64,000 nt of DNA, taken from the NCBI GenBank assembly GCA_009760855.2, contig WPIO01000059.1, positions 1,036,001 through 1,100,000 on the forward strand, in the 5' to 3' direction. This document shows positions 35,885 through 46,960 of this stretch, piece after piece (position 1 is the stretch's first letter; every line of letters starts with the position of its first letter). The translations under genes were made by a program, and so were the position numbers. The DNA is from Cristatella mucedo. Its lineage: Eukaryota > Bryozoa > Phylactolaemata > Cristatellidae. The notes beneath the pieces are model-generated. The model was given only the letters and a program-made list of their open reading frames with translations, did not search any database and was not told the DNA's origin.

Positions 35885-36630
35885 GAAAGAATGATCCTAT
35901 ATTGTCGAATATTTATTAAAATAATAATATTATTACATAAACATAATCTGCATACGACAGAATGTGGTTTTGCGTTGATGATTGTACGACTGTACTCGAG
36001 GGCGAGGCCTTGACGTCACGTGCAGAGTGGGTCTCAGCCGGGCTTGAGTCGCGCACCTTCTGGGGCCAGGGTCCGTTTTGGCTGCACGGTGTGCAGCCAA
36101 ATCAGGGAATATCGTGTTTTGTCTCTCTCTCTCTCTCCTCGTATCCTATGGTCAAAAGACATTCTTAATTCATCCATCCGTATCCTTAGTTGGTACATTA
36201 ACACAAAACATACATGTACCAGCACTGCACCCCAGGCGATGCTCGCTAAAGGCGTTGATTAGTCGAAGCGAATCGTCGCGGGAGTGCATTTTGTATGCAT
36301 ATAGCTTTCCTACGACCATGGCTATGGCCGTGGTCGCGGTGAAGATTATCTGCAATGCAGGATCGCATGCGCGATCTTCGAAGCACGACCGAAGTGGTCA
36401 CGGCAGCGACCACGGCTATCCTGTTTATGCACTGCGGGTATGGGAGTTGTATAGATGGTTATATAGATGGTATATAGATGTTTTTGTAAGTATTTCACTC
36501 GTGGAATTTTGATTAAAGTCAGGATATCGGAGATAACATTTACGCTGGCGGCACCCAGTTTCAATTTCATTGAGGTGGTTGAAAATCCCTCCCCAGGTCT
36601 CACAGCTCTAAAAAGAGATGCACACACAAT
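35885..36630. other. Upstream of TKT, nothing recognised
   Basis: Includes the presumed TKT 5' UTR/promoter side, but I see no TATA box or initiator I could defend. A short CT run is at 36121-36137. Confidence 0.4.
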
Positions 36631-36634
36631 ATAT

Positions 36635-36715
36635 ACATGAAATAAATATAAGTCGTGCCCTAAGAGTTCTTAGTCTTTTACAGAGTACTTCACAGTTTCC
36701 GCAGGGCTTCGATCT
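36635..36715 (-). mobile_element. SINE B-like tail fragment
   Basis: TCGTGCCCTAAGAGTTCTTA, GTCTTTTACAGAG, then TTTCCGCAGGGCTTCGATC. Highly decayed, assignment uncertain. Confidence 0.4.
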
Positions 36716-36749
36716 TGCTCATCAACTCCATTCACCTTGACACAGATGT

Positions 36750-36927
36750 ACATCAGCTGACCCCGTGCATGTCACCCCTAACCATATTATTCATTTCGTT
36801 TGTTTTTCAAGCATGATTTTACTTACCATTCAATTGCATTTCACTTTACAGCAAATCTAAAGCGCCAAGAGAGAGATTAAGTTATCTGAGGGCGCTTTAT
36901 CAAGTGAATTATTATTATTATTATTAT
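36750..36927 (+). mobile_element. LINE family A 3' end
   Basis: TGACCCCGTGCATGTCACCC, CAAATCTAAAGCGCCAAG, AGAGAGATTAAGTTATCT and GAGGGCGCTTTATC, then (ATT)n. It is immediately upstream of the LINE B copy. Confidence 0.87.
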
Positions 36928-37031
36928 CAAAGGCGATCACCTTAAGCACTTGGGCCAGGCTAGCCCTTCGGATATCGGTGAGCCTTCTTGAATCGAGCTA
37001 CGACGTAGCAAAACTATTCTCCGGCCACTGA

Positions 37032-40000
37032 ATGCATTCGCACGACTACTTCTATATACAATATGTCTGCATACCTCTGCCTACGTCCATAGCTTCACAA
37101 CGTCGTACTTGTTGCGGTAGTAGCCCACCCGCCGTAGCCCAGCACGCTGTGAAACGTCGACCGACGGCCGTTACCAAGGTCCAATTCAAATTCGAAGAGC
37201 CAGCGTCCGCTGGGCCGGACGCAAACGGTAGAGAATACAAGCCACTTCACCGCCGATGCCCAGTTGTTGGACAGCCTCTTAAACTCCGCCTACTAAATGT
37301 CCGCTCGCTAAAAACCAAGGGGTTACTTATCCGAGATCAGGTGGTCCAGGAGAAACTAGATGCATTTCTGCTTACCGAAACCTGGATGACGCCTTGTTCC
37401 AGGAGCTGTATTTCCGAGACCACTCCACCCGGGTTCTCATTCTATCAGTACATGCGTTCTGAAAAGGTTGGTAACGGGGTTACAATTGTTGTTAGCGAAT
37501 CGTTTGGTTATACAATGTGCAGTTTCTCACATGGGTCATCGTTTGAATCGGTTGCTATCAGGTCTTCATCAAAGACAATGCCTCTCACTGTTGTGGCATA
37601 CCGGCCTCCTTCTGGCTGTCTAAACTTGTTTATAGAGGAGTTTTCAGAGGTCCTCGCTAAAATATTTGTGTGTGACAGGCCGTCACTGATTGTAGGAGAC
37701 TTCAATATTCACGTTGACAACCCTAGCAACAGCCAGGTCCGCTCATTTCTTGGCTGTCTGGAGAATTTTGGTTTGGCCCAACACGTTATCATAGCACCCA
37801 CGTCGGTGGCCACATTCTAGATCTCGTGATCAATAAGGATGTCCTCCCCACTGACATTGTGGTGTGCCCACTGACCCTCTCAGATCATTGTTCGGTCTCG
37901 TTTACTGTTCTTGCTCCCTCGTACGTGCAGGGCAATGTCGAATTTGCCAAACGACGTAACTTACAAAGCATTGACATGGACAAGTTTTTGAAATCTGTTT
38001 GTGATGCAGGTCTTCTTGATCTGCATTCAGACTCGACCGGCAGCCTTGATACCCTCACTGATGCAATGAACATGACACTCAGGAGTGCTCTTGACAAGCA
38101 TGCCCCCGTTCGCTCTATCCGTGTTCAAAGTCGTGGAGATTCCTTTTAATTTACAAAAAAACTCCTTAAGATGCACCGGGTTAAGCACAGGCTGGAACGT
38201 CGTTTCAAGAAATCGTGGTCTGAGGCAGATCTAGTCAATTTTAAAGACTTCATTCGAGTTTACACCCGAAAGCTTAAAAAAAAACCAGGGCTTCTTTTTT
38301 CATTAGAAAGCTGAATTCCTGCCAGTCGGACCCTCAACAGATTTTTAAGCCAGTAAATGGTTTACTGGCCAATGCTGTCAGGTCTGACTCCCCAGATATT
38401 AAGGGCTCAGCCGAAAAGTTTTCAGCCTTCCTTACTAAAAAAATTGTGCACATTCGTGCCTCCATTAAGCCCCCTCCGACCAAAGCATTCGCGGTTCCTC
38501 AACCTGTGACCTTCCATAAACGGCTCTCCAACGTTTCTGCATGCGATGTGGCTGCCTTAATAAGGTCTAGCAACAAGAGCTCGTCTCCTGAAGACCATAT
38601 ACCTTCATATCTGTGGTCTTCACTTGCAGACCAACTTAGCCCTGCCATAGCCAAGATTTTTAATGATTCTTTGGGAAGAGGGGTCGTCCCCAAGTCCTTC
38701 AAATCAGCAATCGTTAGACCTATTCTTAAAAAGCCTGGATTAGACACGGAGGTCCTAGCAAGCTATCGTCCAGTTTCCCTTCTCCCGTTCTTATCAAAGA
38801 TTCTTGAAAAAAATTGTTGCTAAGCAGCTGGTTGAACATACTTAAAATAATGGAATGTCAGAAACATTTCAATCAGGGTTCAAGAGGCAACACTCTACTG
38901 AAACTGCTCTCCTCCGTGTTAACAATGACATTCTACGTGGCAACGACGACGGGAATGTCACTGCCCTAGCTCTGCTAGATCTGTCTGCTGCCTTCGACAC
39001 CATTGATCACGAAGTTCTGCTTGAACGATTGAGAACAACGATTGGTCTGGCAGACGAAGCACTGGCGTGGTTTAAGTCATACTTGTATGATCGCGTTCAA
39101 TCCGTGTCGTGCGGGGGTCAGGTCTCAGACACGAGAAGGGTCACCTGTGGAGTCTCTCAAGGGTCTGTACTCGGTCCCTTGCTGTTCTCCATTTATACAC
39201 AACCTCTGGGAAAAGTGATTAAGGCACATGGAATAGAATATCACTTCTATGCTGACGATACTCAGTTGTATTTGTCGTTCAAACCGTCGGAATCTGCTGC
39301 AGCAACTGAGAAACTGAATGCTTGCCTTGCCGATATTCGATCCTGGATGTCGGAAAACTTCCTGAAATTAAATGATGATAAAACCGAACTGCTGCTCATA
39401 GGACACCCGAAGCGTGAGGCTGGATTAAAAGGCTTTGCTGTTGTAATAGGTGATCTGTTGTGCGACCATCACCCCGTGCTCGAAATTTAGGTTTCGTGTT
39501 CGACAGCTACCTCAATTTCAAAAGCTTCATTCAGAAGACTGCCTCTACAGCTAGCCATCACATCCGATCCCTATCCAAGATTAGAAGCTGTCTCCCACAG
39601 TGGCTTGTAAAAAATTTAACTAGCTCTTTAGTTCTGTCTCGGCTTGATTATTGTAATTCCCTTTTGGCTTGGCTGCCAAAGAAAGCTATTATGCCACTAT
39701 AGCGGACTATGAATATGGCTGCAAGGCTGGTCTTCAAGTCCCAGCGGTTTGAGCACGTGTCTCCTTGCTGAAAGAGCTAGGATGGTTGCCGGTTGAGAAA
39801 AGGATAAGTTCTTACGCTGCAAAGTTCTTACGCTGATCCACAAGGCCCGCCAAGATCCCAAGGCTTGGCTCCTTCGTACCTAGCTGAACTGCTGCACCAG
39901 TTTCAGCCTGTTCGCGCCCTCAAGTCCTGTGTGGACAATAAATTAGCTGTCTCATTAAGACAGCTAATAGACTGCTTAAAGACAGTTGGCGACAGAAGCT

Positions 40001-40320
40001 TTAGCTCTGCAGGTCCTAGACTGTGGAACTCGCTTCCACAATTCTTACGCAACGACAACTACTCTCCTACTGCCGACTATGGCTCATCCTTTTCAGCGGT
40101 CCTGAGCTGCTACTTCCATGCTACTCACTACCTCAACTGCTCTCCTGACTCTGCTATGCTTCCCACATTCTCTTTGTTTCGTGAGACGAAGTCTGTTGGC
40201 TACCGAATGCGTACCAAAAGCCGCTTAGGCTGTGAGTGCGCTATACAAAACTCTCCTGCGTAACACCCGCATAGTCTTAATGACTTTATGGAGTTACAGA
40301 CGGAGATACATTACATTACA
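37032..40320 (+). mobile_element. LINE family B with endonuclease and RT, inactive
   Basis: Longest LINE here. The 262-codon frame 37032-37820 carries an APE-type endonuclease with its catalytic motifs in order: LLNVRSLK, LLTETWM, VAYRPPSG, VGDFNIHVD. After a frame change, LSDHCSVSF follows at about 37878. The RT occurs in pieces: PILKKPGLD with SYRPVSLLPFLS (38446-38823), then LLDLSAAFDTIDHEVLLERL, SQGSVLGPLLFSIY and HFYADDTQLY (38855-39490). The post-RT block LSRLDYCNSLL and the 3' UTR end in a GATACATTACATTACATTA tail. At least five frameshifts or stops break it. CR1/L2-type by motif content. GVSQGS replaces the usual GVPQGS. Confidence 0.94.
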
Positions 40321-40364
40321 TTACTAAGATTGCCATCACGACATAATAATACCTGCGCTCGGTG

Positions 40365-40412
40365 GCAGGGTCATGAGGGCAGGGTCATGAGGGCAGGGTC
40401 ATGAGGGCAGGG
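40365..40412 (+). repeat. 14-bp tandem repeat, three units
   Basis: Unit GGGTCATGAGGGCA, three near-perfect copies followed by a partial one. Confidence 0.85.
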
Positions 40413-40625
40413 GGCATTGTCCCTTTCCCCTTCACCGGGGCAGCGACCTGGGTGGGCCCACAATTCCTAAGCCTCCTCCCCCGACTGTCACAAACAACGA
40501 AATTATATGTTGATTCCACTCGATGAGCGACTCGCTGAATTTATGTTGAATAAACACTGTAACTCTGCGCTACAATTGTTCATTAATTGCACGTCTAGCC
40601 CCGCCTACAATTGTACTTCTAGCCG
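40375..40625. repeat. Unclassified dispersed repeat, copy 2
   Basis: Related to 13263-13460: ATTCCACTCGATGAGCGAC, TTGAATAAACACTG and TCTAGCCCC. It joins directly to LINE A sequence at about 40650. Confidence 0.6.
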
Positions 40626-40649
40626 GCTTACACGAAAACCTTGCCGATT

Positions 40650-41472
40650 TTGCCCCTATATTGACGTGAATGGACAAAGATCATTCGAGGAACCTCTGAA
40701 ATATGGGATACCTCAGGGCTCCTTGCTTGGTCCAGTTCTTGTCACGGTTTATACTCTCCCTCTTGCTGATGTGATTGCCAAGCACAATCTAGGCTTTCAC
40801 TTCTATGCGGATGACACTCAGTTGTGCCTTTGCTTTAATCCCTCCCAGCCTTCGAGCACCTCGAATTCTCTAAACTCACTTGCTGCATGCATTGATGACA
40901 TCCGCAAATGAATGGCAGCAAATATTCTAAAACTAAACGATGATAAAACTAACTTACTAGTTATGGGGAAACCAAGTGTGATTCAGAAATTGGAAAGGCT
41001 AACGCTCAAACTGGGCTCTGCCAGCATAACTCCTGTTGAATCTGCACACAATCTAGGTGTCATGTTCCAAAGTGACCGTTCATTGGACGACCACATCAGC
41101 TCCACAATCAAGTCAGCCTACTTTCAGCTACATAACATATGCTCCCAAAGGCTGGAGCTCACTCCCGACTTGCGTCACGACATTCCCCGACTTGATCACA
41201 TTTAAAAACACACCTATTCATGACAGCATTTGGTGAGTCCCTGTGATTCGTCCTGTATGTGTTTATGAATGCTGACACTGTGCATGCTGCCACTAACCAC
41301 ATTTGCATGCTGAGCCTGGTCATGTCACCCTTAACTATGTTATTCATGTTGTTTATCAAGTATGATACCACTCACGATTCGATCGTATTTCCTTTGCAGC
41401 AAATGTAAAGCGCCTAGAAAGAGTTTGAGCTCTCTGAGGGCGCTTTTATCAAGTGTATTATTATTCTTTTAA
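40650..41472 (+). mobile_element. LINE family A with internal deletion
   Basis: RT core (VNGQRSFEEPLKYGIPQGSL, FHFYADDTQLCLCFNPSQP), LLVMGKPSVIQKLERLTLK and SAYFQLHNI. It then jumps to the end of the ORF (RLELTPDLRHDIP), the 3' UTR, the tail hairpins and ATTATTATT. About 430 bases of the post-RT region are missing compared with the 54.5 kb copy. Confidence 0.92.
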
Positions 41473-41493
41473 TTATATACTGTATTTCTATAC

Positions 41494-41530
41494 ATGTGTG
41501 CTGCATAGCATTTCGCTATGCAGCACACAT
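41494..41530. repeat. Perfect 16-bp hairpin
   Basis: ATGTGTGCTGCATAGC, loop ATTTC, then the exact complement. One arm recurs directly at 41544-41558. Confidence 0.9.
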
Positions 41531-41564
41531 TTATGCATTGCTCCTATGCAGCACACATGTGTGC

Positions 41565-42895
41565 ATTGCTCTTTGGAGGAGCAGGAGAAATAAGCTGCTG
41601 CATTTTGCCGAGGGTTGCTGCCCGGTTGCTTCATTTCGGGCAATATTTCGACAACTGTAGCTGCTATCTATTAAAGTCGTCGCTCGGATGGAGCACACCG
41701 GATAGTACCACTCATAAAAAAGGCAGTGTTTTGGTTCAGAAGATTTTTACACACCGCAGTTGAGCTCAAGCGCTGTTGAGTGCAGTAGCTTGACGAACAG
41801 CATTTTTCCTGAGACAAATCTTCGCCCCGGCGTCGGGAGCGTCGGCAGAAGGCCAAGTGAATCTTAGACAGCGGACGTCTGACATTCTGTGGTTCGATGG
41901 TCGGATGAGAACTGCTGGCAAGCTCAACGTCAGCATGCGCCCAATAGCGCTGTGAGTGTTTACTCTTATGTTGGACAGCACCTATGACTTGATGAGCATA
42001 GCGCCGGGCAAGTGTAATAACGGCGGGCTAACGAATTTATGAGGCCTCGATGTCAGGGACTCCCGACACGTCTATGAGGAAGACGAGTTTCAGCTGGGAC
42101 GGGTGACAAGGACGACGACGATATCTCGGCGACCTGAGGGGCGTCGCGTTCAGTTCCGTCGGGAGGAAGAGCGCCACCGAGCGGCGCGCGAAGTGGAAAA
42201 TACGGTCGTTCGGTGCTAGCAAGTGAGCTGCATTTTACCGTGCTCTGCATCTCGTACTCTGCTCTCGTATCTGCACGCGCAGAGCAGCCTTCTGCGCTGA
42301 TGCTCTTTTTTCTGCCACGAGTCGGCGTCGTATCGGATGCCGCCACCAACGGCGCGCCAATATTTTCAGGACCTCCGTCGTCACTATCAGCAATACTACC
42401 CAGACGAGCACTGGAGCCGCGATTCGGACCTCCTGCATAATCTTTCAGACCATCGGGTGGCAATGAAGTTCCCGGGGAATGTTTTCAAGAACTCGAACAC
42501 CAGTTCCATAGCATTGTTAAGAACACCATTACGAACATCTTTTATATCGTCATTATAGCCAACCGTAGCGTGCATCCTTTCATTGCGCTCTTGCGCTCAT
42601 AGTTGTTCAGTTCATTGCTTCGTCGACACGCGACTCTGACGGTGCTGCTCCTGAATCAGGTCGACGGCGTTTTCGACTTCAAAATGCTATATTTTTAGAG
42701 CAGCTATCCGCAAAATAAATAATCAATTGCGATTCTACTTGCGGAAATTCGGTAACCCAGGTTACCGCCTTAGGGCTCAAATGTCCCCGGCCGGGCACTA
42801 AGGTCATTGGGGCACCAAAGGCAAAGTTTATTGTACATATTTATTTAACTTGAACCTTCTTTTCATGCGAGAGTACCAATCTTGATTTAAAGCAA
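41565..42895. other. No gene recognised
   Basis: Reading frames on both strands overlap at 42053-42558 without a recognisable domain. Part may be remains of the transposon whose transposase follows. Confidence 0.4.
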
Positions 42896-42904
42896 GTCCT
42901 TGTT

Positions 42905-43880
42905 TCAATGGAGTTGAATATAACTGGCTGAGCTAGTTAAGCATCCCTTTGAAGCTACAGCTATCAATGATGGACTGAACAGCATTGTAAGTCTTTTGGA
43001 GCCACTGTCAGAGGGTACATGTAGAACACTTGAAACGAGAAGTGAATCTGGCAGTCTCCTACATTGTATCCGGAACTTTAACTTATCTGTTACCATTTTG
43101 GTACAGCATCTTAAGGAAGGTTGACCTCGTTCAGAAAACACTACAGGATCCAAAGGTGAACTTCAAAGACGCCTCTTGTGACCTCCACTCTCAGAGATTG
43201 AGCTTCAAGACTTCGAGAAGACGTGCCAGAAATCCCTACTAGATGCAAAAACGAGATGTTTGTGGGAGTTGCAGTTAAGCGAAGAATCCACCGAAGGACA
43301 CAGATGTCTGGAGAACTCTCTCAACATGTTGGTGTCACGGCAAAGGAGGAGATTCCAAGAATCACGAAGGATAGCATAATAGAATCACGAAGGATAGCAT
43401 AGACTATCTCCGACGAGAAATTGTAACTAAGTTATCCCGGCTCACAGATCTTGATGTCAAATTGGGTTTCTTGGTGGAAGTTGAGAAGCTTTTGAAAACA
43501 CTTGACCGGAGCAAACTCCGCCAGCAATGTCTAGATCTTGGAAGCTTCTACTGTTCAGACACTGGTGGAACAGAGCTGTACAACGAAGTATGTGACTGTA
43601 AAATGCTTGCTACCACACGTCACGACTCGGCACTAAAGACACGACTGGAACTCATGTTTTTCATCGTCAGTTATGGAGAAGATGTGTTTCCTAATTTGCG
43701 AGTTGCCTTGCAAGTTCTTCTCATCGTAGCTCTATTAGCTGCCGGTTTGAAACGTTCTTTTAGCAACCTGAAGATAATCCTGTCTTATCTGAGAGCATCA
43801 TTGGGGCAAGATTGACTCTCTGGTTTGGCCTCGTTAAGCATAGAAAAAAAAGAACTGAAAATGACTTTCAAAGTGCAATA
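42905..43880 (+). pseudogene. hAT-type transposase remnant
   Basis: Fragments in several frames end in the C-terminal dimerisation block of hAT transposases, here FPNLRVALQVLLIVALLAAG, KRSFSNLKIILSYLRASLGQ, then LSGLASLSIE. Related transposases read (G)ERSFSKLK(I/L)IK-YLRS-M-Q-RL-GLA-LSIE. The GE of that motif is replaced (GLKRSF), and stops and frameshifts run through the upstream part. It resembles the DUF4371/ZMYM-type hAT lineage. The longest open piece is 43462-43815. Confidence 0.8.
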
Positions 43881-43989
43881 GACCAGTTTACCACGTTAAA
43901 AGCCAAACAAATTCCCCTAAGTTATAGCGGCGGTAGCTACCTTGTACCTTTACTACAGTCAGTAAAACTTTCTTGACTGTATATGCCTG

Positions 43990-44237
43990 CCTCACGCGTG
44001 CAGCCTCACGCGTGCAGCCTCACGCGTGCAGCCTCACGCGTGCAGCCTCACGCGTGCAGCCTCACGCGTGCAGCCTCACGCGTGCAGCCTCACGCGTGCA
44101 GCCTCACGCGTGCAGCCTCACGCGTGCAGCCTCACGCGTGCAGCCTCACGCGTCCAGCCTCACGCGTCCAGCCTCACGCGTCCAGCCTCACGCGTCCAGC
44201 CTCACGCGTCCAGCCTCACGCGTCCAGCCTCACGCGT
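43990..44237 (+). repeat. 14-bp minisatellite, about 17 units in two variant blocks
   Basis: Eleven exact units CCTCACGCGTGCAG are followed by six exact units CCTCACGCGTCCAG. Each unit holds an ACGCGT palindrome. The array ends in a half unit fused to its own inverse (44221-44248). Confidence 0.97.
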
Positions 44238-44248
44238 GAGGCTGGACG
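44221..44248. repeat. 28-bp perfect palindrome at array end
   Basis: CGTCCAGCCTCACG followed by its exact reverse complement, centred in ACGCGT. Confidence 0.95.
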
Positions 44249-44301
44249 ATCTGTTCTGTACTGAACCACGGATCCTGGGATCTGTTCTGTACTGAACCAC
44301 G
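44249..44301 (+). repeat. 22-bp direct repeat
   Basis: ATCTGTTCTGTACTGAACCA plus CG occurs at 44249-44270 and again at 44280-44301. Confidence 0.92.
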
Positions 44302-44433
44302 ATAAAGGCAGCATTAAAGTCGGGGCCACTACTAGAACGGCCAGCCATACGACTGTAGGCACGATTACGATCGTCGCATCCCTTTATACTGACGCTCATG
44401 GGTCATATTAAATATAAATAAATAATAATGAAA

Positions 44434-44513
44434 GTCATTTGTATATATAACGCCTTAAGAAAACCTTATCTCTATTCAGGCGCTAAAAGTATGCCTCTGG
44501 GCTTGAGACCAAT
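44434..44513 (-). mobile_element. SINE B fragment
   Basis: Tail TTTGTATATATAACGCCTTA, AGAAAACCTTATCTCTATTC and AGGCGCT, with the start of the head GGGCTTGAGACC. Confidence 0.65.
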
Positions 44514-44639
44514 AGTAACGCGAGATTTACAGGCCAGGCTCGTTTGGAAGGTTAGGCTTTCCAATTTCGGAGCAACTCTAGTATTGCATCTAGCCAGCAA
44601 CTCGGTTTTATCGTCATTAGTTACGTTTGCGAAGTCTTG

Positions 44640-45360
44640 CTAAATGGAAAACACACGGAGATAGGCAGCAAGTAGTCTACATTGATTTGAGGGCAGCGGA
44701 ATATAAATAAACAAATATATATCTAGACATAAATACACGCGCCCTCGAGAACACACGCGCAAATAGGCATGCCCAGGCGGACGTCACAGAAACCTACTGC
44801 GCTGTGACTGGCTAGGAATGTCACTTTAGCCTGGGGCTGGAATACGATACTACGTATGACGGGCTTCGTTGGTTTGGTTGGTTGGCATGGGTACCTTCTT
44901 AAGAAGCGATCGCTACGTTCCTCTCACCTACGTTTTGCTTTCGCTAAACAAATAGGCAAAATTAGCAGTTCCCGATGTGCTAAGCAAAGAAGAAAAACAA
45001 GCAGTTCGCAATACTCGAAGCAAATAGGCAAAATAAGTAGTTCACGATAGGCTCAGATGGCCGGCCAGCGATTGGTCGCCCAATCGCCACTGCTCGGTTA
45101 CAGCTGACCGCAGCAGAGAATCAATCTTAAGTTTTTCTGACCGTCTGCTTCTGTTGCTTCTGCCGCTGCTGCTTCTGCTGCTGCTGCTACTGTTGGTCTT
45201 AACCGGCGTAAACATCGCGGCTGGGGCTTTCTGCAGGCTACCCCCCCCCCCGAAGCTTAAAAAATGCCAGGTCTTCACATTTTCATTCACCAGCTGCAGC
45301 AGCCTTTCCAGTCAGACCCTAAAAATAGCGACAAGACGGCAAATTATTTGCTGATGTGGT
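44640..45360. other. No gene recognised
   Basis: Includes a CTGCTTCTG-rich stretch at 45145-45195 and a C run at 45241-45250. Local repeats with no evident function. Confidence 0.4.
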
Positions 45361-45374
45361 CGAGCTGTCTCTTC

Positions 45375-45790
45375 ACTATCTGGAGATAAGTGTGCCACTG
45401 ATAAGTTTTCCATCTTCACTGAAAAAGTCACACATAGTCGTACTTACTTAAAGTCGCCTTCGCCTAATACAAGTCCCGAGGGACAACCTGCAACTGTCCT
45501 GCGTCAGGAATTCTCCAAAGTTTCTTGGATGGAGATGCTTTCATATTTAAAGGCATTAAAAAGGCGTCATTCATTGACAAGTTTCGGTCTTGCCTGTCTG
45601 AGAAAAAAGCCGCTCTATTGATAAGGCTCAGCGGTCTCATTCCTAGATATAAACTGTCTGGCTGATACGTTTTCTGCCTTCTTCGTTGAAACAAATTGCA
45701 CATATCCTGCCTCTATATGCCATCTCAGCTTAATGCAGGCGTCGAGTTGGGGCAAACAGCAACCTCTCCATGAAATTGTCTAGAGTTTCC
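45375..45790 (+). mobile_element. Degraded LINE-like fragments
   Basis: CATDKFSIFTEKVTHSRTYL and, later, LADTFSAFFVETNCTYPAS resemble the region just before the RT in family B (AEKFSAFLTKKIVHIRASI). Two such segments suggest overlapping old insertions. Confidence 0.45.
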
Positions 45791-45814
45791 GTATATGCAG
45801 TAGGTACCATAATG

Positions 45815-45990
45815 TATTTGCACGCTGACCCTGTGCATGTCACCTCTAACCATGTTATGCTCGCATCATTGAGCATGCTACCACTAACCATTCGATCCTT
45901 TACAGCAAATGTAAGGTGCCAAGAAAGAAACTGAGTTCTCTGAGGGAGCTAAACACATGTATTATTATTATTATTATTATTCCTATTATT
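45815..45990 (+). mobile_element. LINE family A 3' end
   Basis: GCACGCTGACCCTGTGCATG, CAGCAAATGTAAGGTGCCAA, a weakened hairpin, then (ATT)n. Confidence 0.82.
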
Positions 45991-46019
45991 ATTAGAGCTA
46001 AGGAACGCGGATTCAACAA

Positions 46020-46143
46020 CCCAATTTTATATACCGACAGGAGAGCCTTAGAGGCGATCTCACTCACTTGCGATGGGCAATATAGAATTGCCTGCCGCAG
46101 GGCTCGATCCCACTATCTAGGTCACGACGTGAGAGCTTGGTGC
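46020..46143 (-). mobile_element. SINE A copy
   Basis: CGACAGGAGAGCCTTAGAGG, TTGCCTGCCGCAGGGCTCGA, then TCCCACTATCTAGGTCACGA. It sits directly behind the LINE A ATT tail. Confidence 0.65.
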
Positions 46144-46239
46144 GAAAATCAAGGATAGTGTCAAGCAAGAGCGTGTCATTATTTAGACCCTATACCGGTC
46201 TCTCCATTCGGTTTTCGCGTGTGGACAACCTCAGCCCAG

Positions 46240-46960
46240 CCACAAATAACTCACATTTTTAATGCTTGAGTGGGTAAAGGGGTCGTTCCAAAGCAATTCA
46301 AATCGGCCATCGCTCGAACGATACTTACAAAGCCCGGATTGGATTATTGGATTGTGAGGTCCCAGCCAGCAGTAATCGCCCAGCTTCCCTTCATCCCTTT
46401 TTTTGTCCAAGATTCCCTAAAAAAATCGTCGGTACGACTGGAAATCATGTAGACAAGAATGACTTATCGTGACAATTTCAATCGCTATTCAACGGGCAGC
46501 GTTCCGCCCGAATGGCTCTCATGCGTATGACATTCCGGCAGCATTTTAGATAGCAACGATGGCGGTAGCATCCTTTCCCTGCCTGATCCTGCTCAATCTG
46601 TCGATAGCATTAGGCATAATCGACGGGAATGGTGACACAGACTGTTCAAGAACGGTAATCGGCCTGTCCTCGGCCCGGCTCCGTCTCTGGTTCAACTCAT
46701 ACGGTCCTGATCGCGTCAAGTCCTTGTCACATGGCTGTCACGTAATCTCACCACTCGCTCCTCTCGCGGAAAGTGCCATCTAATCCTGGCGTCGGCGCCG
46801 CTCCTATGCCGACATTCGACTATTCGACGACATTCCGAGTTTCGCTTGCCATTTGGACTATCCGAGCCGACATCTATCGATACACCGAGTGCCTGCCTCT
46901 CAGGTGGCATTCCATCCTGGATCGATCAGCCAATCTCCTTAAGCTAAACGACGAATGACC
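46240..46960 (+). mobile_element. Degraded LINE family B RT
   Basis: GVVPKQFKSAIARTILTKPG matches the RT N-terminal block of family B (GVVPKSFKSAIVRPILKKPG). Traces of the FDTIDH and LKLNDD regions follow, heavily mutated. Confidence 0.7.

Noticed and set aside
43990-44237. CRISPR array
   Set aside because: The repeats are head-to-tail with no spacers, and the genome is eukaryotic.
43973-44295. Repetitive proteins of about 90 codons (SRVQPHA type)
   Set aside because: Frame translations of the 14-bp minisatellite.
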